A DNA stretch of 64,000 nt from Actinomadura physcomitrii (GTDB taxonomy: Bacteria > Actinomycetota > Actinomycetes > Streptosporangiales > Streptosporangiaceae), in contig NZ_WBMS02000016.1 in NCBI RefSeq assembly GCF_008923205.2, forward strand, positions 146,970 through 210,969. Reading direction: 5' to 3'. Below are positions 59,910 through 64,000 of the stretch, piece by piece. Numbering within the stretch: position 1 is the first letter of the stretch; the number at the start of each line of letters is the position of its first letter. The notes below the pieces were generated by a model. The model had not been told where the DNA came from, ran no database searches, and saw nothing but the letters and a program-made list of their open reading frames with translations. The position numbers and the translations under genes were made by a program.

Positions 59910-60245
59910 AAACTGTCGTTTCGGAGTGGCCTGCTCGGTGTCGGCTGGTGTCGATCCGTCCGCATCGAGCCCGATTCGCGTGCCGCATGGTGCCGCCGTG
60001 TACCGATCCGGTTCGGAACCGCCGAGCCGACAACGAGCCGACACGGACCGCTGGCGGCTCTGCGGCTTCCTCGACAGCTGAACTTTTGGACCTGCATGGA
60101 TGGCGCTTTCAGCATACGCAACGTCACTGCCCTGGTACGGGCGGAGATCAGTCGATGCGGCGGTTACTCCTGCCGGCTCAGTTATGCGCTTCGGTTGTAG
60201 GCGCCGCTCGAGCGTGCGGTAGGCGCGGGAAGTAGGGTTCGATGT
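59910..60245. other. Non-coding stretch with repeated octamers next to the tRNA fragment
   Basis: AGCCGACA occurs at 60025-60032 and 60036-60043 (direct repeats within CGAGCCGACA) and inverted as TGTCGGCT at 59939-59946. GGTGTCG is repeated at 59937-59943 and 59947-59953. These could be integrase arm-type sites. No convincing gene is visible. The hypothetical gene's GTG follows at 60246. Confidence 0.45.
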
Positions 60246-61352
60246 GTGCCTGAGCCCGATGATGTTCTCACCGAGGGTGCTGCGATACGCCTGGCCGGCG
60301 ACAACGTCATCGGCCGCGAGACCGTTGGGGCCTCCGTCATGCTCGGCGACGCCGCAACGGTGATCATCGCAGACCCGCTGGACGGGCTCGACGTGAGCGG
60401 CGTATGGAACGGCAGCCGGTTCCACCTCCACGGACCATTGGTCGGCGACGTCGGCGTCCGCCTGTTCGGCCACCCTCCGGACTCTCCGAAATGGAGTTGG
60501 ACCCGAAGCTCGGACGGGCGGCCGGTTCACCTGCTGACCCGGCTGCCGGAAGGCTGCGTATACCTGGGAGTCGGCAGGCCGGTGCAGGGCGGCTACGCGG
60601 ACGGATGTCTGACCTTCGCAGCCCTGACGATAGAGCCGGAACTGACGCTGGAACTCTTGGACCGGGTCAGGCCGCCTTCCGAGCTCGGGACATTGCCGAA
60701 TCTGGACTGGCTCGCGCGCATGACCGCGAGTCCGCTGGAGGCGCTGGCGCAGTTCGTCGAGGGCTGGATTCCCGAAATCGACCAGGACCTCGGCGACTTC
60801 GTGGCGGCGCCATGGGACGTGCCCGAACCGCTTGCCGTGTTCTATCGGCTGGCTCGGCGTCGGCCTGCGCTACTCGGTGTTCAGAACCGCCTGCGGTCTC
60901 CCCGCACCTGGGAGGAGAGGCGCGACGGTCTGATCGCCTTCGGCGATGAGAACCAGGGCGGATTCATCTGGCTGTTCGATCCGTCGCAGCCTGACCCTGA
61001 GGTATGGATCGACGAGGACGGGGACGGAGTGCGCCGGGAGCACCAGCCGATGAGCGGCTTCCTGCTCCAGTTCGCCCTGTTTGAGGCCATGATGAACGCT
61101 CCCTACAAGGCCCTGCACACCGCTCTGGCCGTCGAGCACGTCGACAAGCTGGCGGCCGCGCTGACTCCGGTGCCGTGGGAGCCCTGGCGCTGGCCGAACG
61201 ACTCCACACGCTTCTACGTCGCACCCGGTGTGATCGCCACGACGATGGACCAGTGGCACGGGAACACTTCAGCGTGGGTCGGTGCCGTACATCGCAGCGT
61301 TCTCCGGCCACTGAGGCAGCTCGGCATCCCCTGGGAACACTTCGACGGCTGA
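60246..61352 (+). CDS. Hypothetical protein
   Basis: A 368-residue soluble protein starting at GTG 60246. A beta-rich N-terminal part (GDAATVIIADPLDGLDVSGVWNG..., residues 1-130) is followed by an alpha/beta part with many Trp and acidic residues (EENQGGFIWLFDPSQPDPEVW, PYKALHTALAVEHVDKLAAAL). The segment FGDENQGGFIWLFDPSQ is loosely like SMI1/KNR4 (SUKH) proteins, which often act in toxin immunity, but I cannot confirm this. It is a normal-codon-usage gene next to mobile-element debris. Confidence 0.6.
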   Translation: MPEPDDVLTEGAAIRLAGDNVIGRETVGASVMLGDAATVIIADPLDGLDVSGVWNGSRFHLHGPLVGDVGVRLFGHPPDSPKWSWTRSSDGRPVHLLTRLPEGCVYLGVGRPVQGGYADGCLTFAALTIEPELTLELLDRVRPPSELGTLPNLDWLARMTASPLEALAQFVEGWIPEIDQDLGDFVAAPWDVPEPLAVFYRLARRRPALLGVQNRLRSPRTWEERRDGLIAFGDENQGGFIWLFDPSQPDPEVWIDEDGDGVRREHQPMSGFLLQFALFEAMMNAPYKALHTALAVEHVDKLAAALTPVPWEPWRWPNDSTRFYVAPGVIATTMDQWHGNTSAWVGAVHRSVLRPLRQLGIPWEHFDG

Positions 61353-61454
61353 GCCACCGAAAAGACCGAGCCGATCCACCGCCGCACCTGGCGCACCCGC
61401 GGCCAAGCCGAGTACACCGGTCGTAGCACCACGAGGTGCAGCCGGACGGGCATG

Positions 61455-62338
61455 TCAGGAAGCCGGGCAGAGGTCATCGGTGGCCGCGTTCTTCGGGAGC
61501 CCCCGCAGTTCCTTGCCGCGAAGCTCCCGTCCACCCAGGATCGAACAGATCCGTGCGATCTGAGTTTTTGGGGAAAGTGGCACCTCGAACGGCTTCCACT
61601 TCGCCGGGCTTCCACCATGCACCAGCGGAGTCAGTTCCAGCGCTGTCGCGTCGACGCCGTGATAGAGCGTCTTCTGCCAGCCGTCGCCGGATCGGGTGAG
61701 GACCAGCGTGAGCGTTCCTCCGTCTGTTTCGAAGGCTATCTTGCGACCGCCGTTGAGCCAGGCGAGGCCAACCGCCGTCGTCTCGTTGTACAACCGGAAG
61801 GACTCGGTGCGGCTGAGCCGGACATGCTCGATACGGACGGGGTGCGCGCCCAGCCGCCATATCGAGGCCCAGTCGCCTGTGATCGCCGCGAGGTGCGTTC
61901 CGTCGGGCGACAACTGGGTCACCGCCCCGTCTTGCGGGGTCGGTCCCTCCCGGGTGTCCACGGGCACGTGCCCGACAAGTTTCCTCCGCTGCAGGTCCAC
62001 GATGTAGAGCCCGTCCCGTCCAGGAGTCTCGACCGAGGCCGTGGTGCCGTTTTCGGCCACGCGGAGTTCGATTTCTCCAGAAGATTTGATGAGACGACCG
62101 ACGTCGATGTTGGTAGCGATCGGGTGTCGGCCCTGGGTGTATTTCGTTTGGACCAGGGTGCCATGCTGGACGAGTAGACCGCCGTCGGGTCCGGCGCCGA
62201 TGGTGGTATCAGGCAGCGTTCGCCTCTTGAGCTCGGGCACGCTAAAGGAAGCGGTGGCCCCCTCGGTGGCTATCAGATGGGTGTCGTCCGGGCTGAACCG
62301 CAGTTCGGGGCCCAGCTCATCGGTCAGGGTGGCCTTAG
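61455..62338 (-). pseudogene. Beta-propeller protein truncated by IS1380 insertion
   Basis: About 294 codons of a WD40/propeller protein (ELRFSPDDTHLIATEGATASF, VTQLSPDGTHLAAITGDWASIWRL, VGLAWLNGGRKIAFETDGG) with a Cys-containing C-terminus. The frame enters the IS left end at 62339, so its N-terminal part (probably with membrane anchor or kinase domain) is separated. The piece beyond the IS lies outside the window. It resembles the propellers at 40183 and 42592. Confidence 0.75.
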
Positions 62339-62355
62339 CCTCGATCTTTCGTGAG

Positions 62356-62386
62356 GTCGGTTGGGTCGCGGAGCGACCCAACCGAC
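62356..62386. terminator. Strong hairpin just inside the IS left end
   Basis: GTCGGTTGGGTCGC and GCGACCCAACCGAC form a perfect 14-bp stem with loop GGA. It lies between the transposase 3' end and the terminal repeat. It could stop transcription entering or leaving the element. There is no T-run. The solo end at 41262 keeps only the left arm. Confidence 0.6.
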
Positions 62387-62499
62387 GCTTCGATTTCGGC
62401 GGTGGGTCAGCCGTTGGGCCCGACTGTCGCGTCGGGTGGGCGGGGTTCCACGGGCCCGGGGGTTCTCCTTCCTGGTGTTGATGGGACGGTTCAAGCTGG

Positions 62500-63879
62500 T
62501 CAGGGCGCCGGGAGCATCTGCAGGCGCCCGATCGCCGAGGCGATCAGGCCGGTCCAGGGCCAGTGGCGGGCCAGTCGGAGCCGGAGTCGTCTGCCGCCCC
62601 GTGCCAGGCGTCCGGCGGCCGAGAAAACCCGCAGGCGCAAGCGTTTGGGTTCCCAGCGGCGGGCCGGGTGATCAGCGAAGGCGAGCATCTGGGCCCAGGC
62701 GGTCAGGTCGGTGGCCAGTGCCACCAGTTCGAGCCAGATCTGGTTGGCCGCGAAGCTGTGCAGGGGCAGGTTGCGCAGGCCGGTGTCCTTGGCGCAGCGG
62801 ATGCGGTCTTCGCAGCGGGCGCGGCGGCGGTGGCGTAGTTCCAGGTCGGCGAGCTGTCCGTGCCTGCCGCCGGGCCGGGTGCCGGTGACAAAGCAGGTGA
62901 AGCGGTGCCCGTCGAGGTCGGTGAACCGCAGCTGCGCGCCGGGGTGGGGGCGTTCGCGGCGGACGATGACCCGCATCCCCTTGGGCCAGCCCGTCAGGTC
63001 CAGCATCCCGGTCAGCTCGGCCACCCACGCCCCGGGGCGGGGCCTGCGGTCGGCGTCGTAGGCGCACTGCCAGATGTGCTCGGGCAGGGCGAGGATCGCG
63101 GCGCAGATGTCGTCGGTGAGGGTGAATCCGATCGAGTACTTGATGCGGCGGGCGGTGACCCAGTCCAGGAACTCGTGGGTGCCGCCGCCTGAATCGGTCC
63201 TGATCAAAACTTGTTTGTGCAGGCGGGTCGGGATCTGGTTGAGGGCCAGGCGCCCTGCGGTGATGTGGTCGGCGGCGGTGTTGGATCCGGCGTTGCCCGG
63301 CCGCAGCACCAGCGCGGCGGCCTCGCCGGTCCCGCCCGCACCGTGGTCGATGAACGCGGTCATCGGATGGAATCCGAAGGTGCGCTTCCACGTCGGGGCC
63401 GCATTCTCCTTCTCCGAGTGCGCGAGCACGACCGTGGCGTCCAGATCCACCGGGATCAGCCCGCCGCCTGTCCCAGGGGCGTGCTCGCCGGCCAGGTCCC
63501 AGGCCCGCTCGCGAGCCGCCGCCCGGGCCTTGCGGATCGCCCGCAACGCCTGCGGGCCGGCCTGGGCCAGGGTGGTGACCAGCCGCGACACCGTCGGATC
63601 CGAGGGCACCGGCCCGAACAGCTCCGGCTCGGCCCGCAGGACCGCGATGTCGGACAGGCAGTCCCCGCCCAGCGCCAGCATCACCGCCAGGTCCGCGACG
63701 ACCTTGCCCGGATCATGGGTCGCCCGCGGCCTGCGCCACCGCTCCAACCCAGCCGAAAGAGCCTGGTCGAGCCCGGTGACCCGGAGCGTCTGGGTCAGCA
63801 GCACCCCGCCGGCCTGACCGACGATCCCCGCGCCGTCCGAAGACACCGCGAGCTTGACATGGCGACCTGTAGTCTTCAC
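62500..63879 (-). CDS. IS1380-family transposase
   Basis: A 459-residue DDE transposase: VKLAVSSDGAGIVGQAGGVLL, DLAVMLALGGDCLSDIAVLR, first acidic region LIPVDLDATVV, second LIRTDSGGGTHEFLDWV, and the YSIGFTL segment characteristic of IS1380 transposases. GTG 63879 gives the normal length and N-terminus; an in-frame start at 63948 would add 23 poor residues. It appears intact, so the element may still be mobile. Confidence 0.9.
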   Translation of the reverse strand: MKTTGRHVKLAVSSDGAGIVGQAGGVLLTQTLRVTGLDQALSAGLERWRRPRATHDPGKVVADLAVMLALGGDCLSDIAVLRAEPELFGPVPSDPTVSRLVTTLAQAGPQALRAIRKARAAARERAWDLAGEHAPGTGGGLIPVDLDATVVLAHSEKENAAPTWKRTFGFHPMTAFIDHGAGGTGEAAALVLRPGNAGSNTAADHITAGRLALNQIPTRLHKQVLIRTDSGGGTHEFLDWVTARRIKYSIGFTLTDDICAAILALPEHIWQCAYDADRRPRPGAWVAELTGMLDLTGWPKGMRVIVRRERPHPGAQLRFTDLDGHRFTCFVTGTRPGGRHGQLADLELRHRRRARCEDRIRCAKDTGLRNLPLHSFAANQIWLELVALATDLTAWAQMLAFADHPARRWEPKRLRLRVFSAAGRLARGGRRLRLRLARHWPWTGLIASAIGRLQMLPAP

Positions 63880-64000
63880 GCGAAAAGTGCTTTCGGACTG
63901 GCGCGGACAGGACTCTCGACAAGCCCTATCCTCCCAGCTCGGGGGCACTTTTCTTGTCTAAACGGTCACTCTCGACCCGCCGCCCGATGAAAGCCCGAGG

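Larger units (their letters stand above)
62339..64000 (-). mobile_element. Complete IS1380-family insertion sequence
   Basis: The left terminal repeat CCTCGATCTTTCGTGAGG (62339-62356) pairs with the right end, whose reverse complement is CCTCGGGCTTTCATCGGG (64000-63983); 13 of 18 positions match. The 1662-bp length and a single transposase gene fit IS1380 elements. The right end coincides with the last base of the window, so the target duplication cannot be checked. It interrupts a propeller gene. Confidence 0.85.

Noticed and set aside
1..64000. CRISPR array, rRNA operon or biosynthetic megasynthase
   Set aside because: No regularly spaced repeats, no rRNA signatures and no PKS/NRPS modules were seen.

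Overview
The window comes from a very GC-rich actinomycete. Signs of this are near-uniform G/C at third codon positions, frequent GTG starts, chains of ATGA/GTGA stop-start overlaps, WXG100 and EccC/EccD type VII secretion genes, PknB-type kinases, SARP/BTAD and FCD-GntR regulators, and actinomycete-type IS and integrase remnants. Actinomadura or a related filamentous genus fits best, but that is inference; no rRNA or other taxonomic marker is present.

Layout. (1) 1-5800: a TetR regulator cut by the window edge, a three-subunit molybdenum hydroxylase (large Mo-cofactor, FAD and [2Fe-2S] subunits), and a convergent ferredoxin-P450 pair. Related 20-bp palindromic sites lie in front of both transcription units, suggesting one TetR regulon for oxidation of an unknown small molecule. 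(2) 5900-11700: a small secreted protein, an AraC regulator, two lipoproteins (one a PQQ-type beta-propeller) and a repeat/propeller protein. (3) 12000-29560: a reduced type VII secretion (ESX-like) locus. It has a pseudokinase, a transglutaminase-fold membrane protein lacking its catalytic Cys and His, DUF58, MoxR, an anchored propeller protein with a SapA-like tail, a small membrane protein, two WXG100-like proteins, two divergent candidate substrates, EccD and EccC. No EccB, EccE or MycP is visible.

(4) 29769-39558: a same-strand catabolic cluster with acetoacetyl-CoA synthetase, a flavin monooxygenase, a crotonase closely resembling 6-oxocamphor hydrolase (a C-C bond beta-diketone hydrolase), glyoxalase-fold and fumarylacetoacetase-family enzymes, a serine hydrolase, an NTF2-like protein and a CitB-type two-component pair. 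Together they look like a hydroxylation, 1,3-diketone cleavage and CoA activation route. (5) 39660-44740: a WD40 membrane protein, an LRV/HEAT-like repeat protein and an intact Ser/Thr kinase with a WD40 sensor domain. (6) 44900-45850: pseudogene debris.

(7) 45888-53369: an FCD-GntR-controlled, tightly coupled catabolic/uptake operon: nitrilase-family amidohydrolase, DUF2848, cupin, SsuABC-like ABC importer, flavin hydroxylase and a second binding-protein-like gene. (8) 53455-59610: a decaying zone with a paaN C-terminal fragment, a TetR gene and an ABC binding-protein gene that both lost their 5' ends at one junction, an ABC permease and ATPase, an FMN-dependent alpha-hydroxyacid oxidase with a frameshift and a 30-bp duplication, RidA, a truncated MFS gene, IS fragments and a broken tyrosine recombinase. 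(9) 59861-60050: a 3' half tRNA-Lys(TTT) with repeated octamers, probably a relic attachment site. (10) 60246-64000: a hypothetical gene, then a beta-propeller gene cut by an IS1380-family element whose right terminal repeat ends exactly at the window edge.

Functions were assigned by reading motifs and from memory of protein families; no database search was run.
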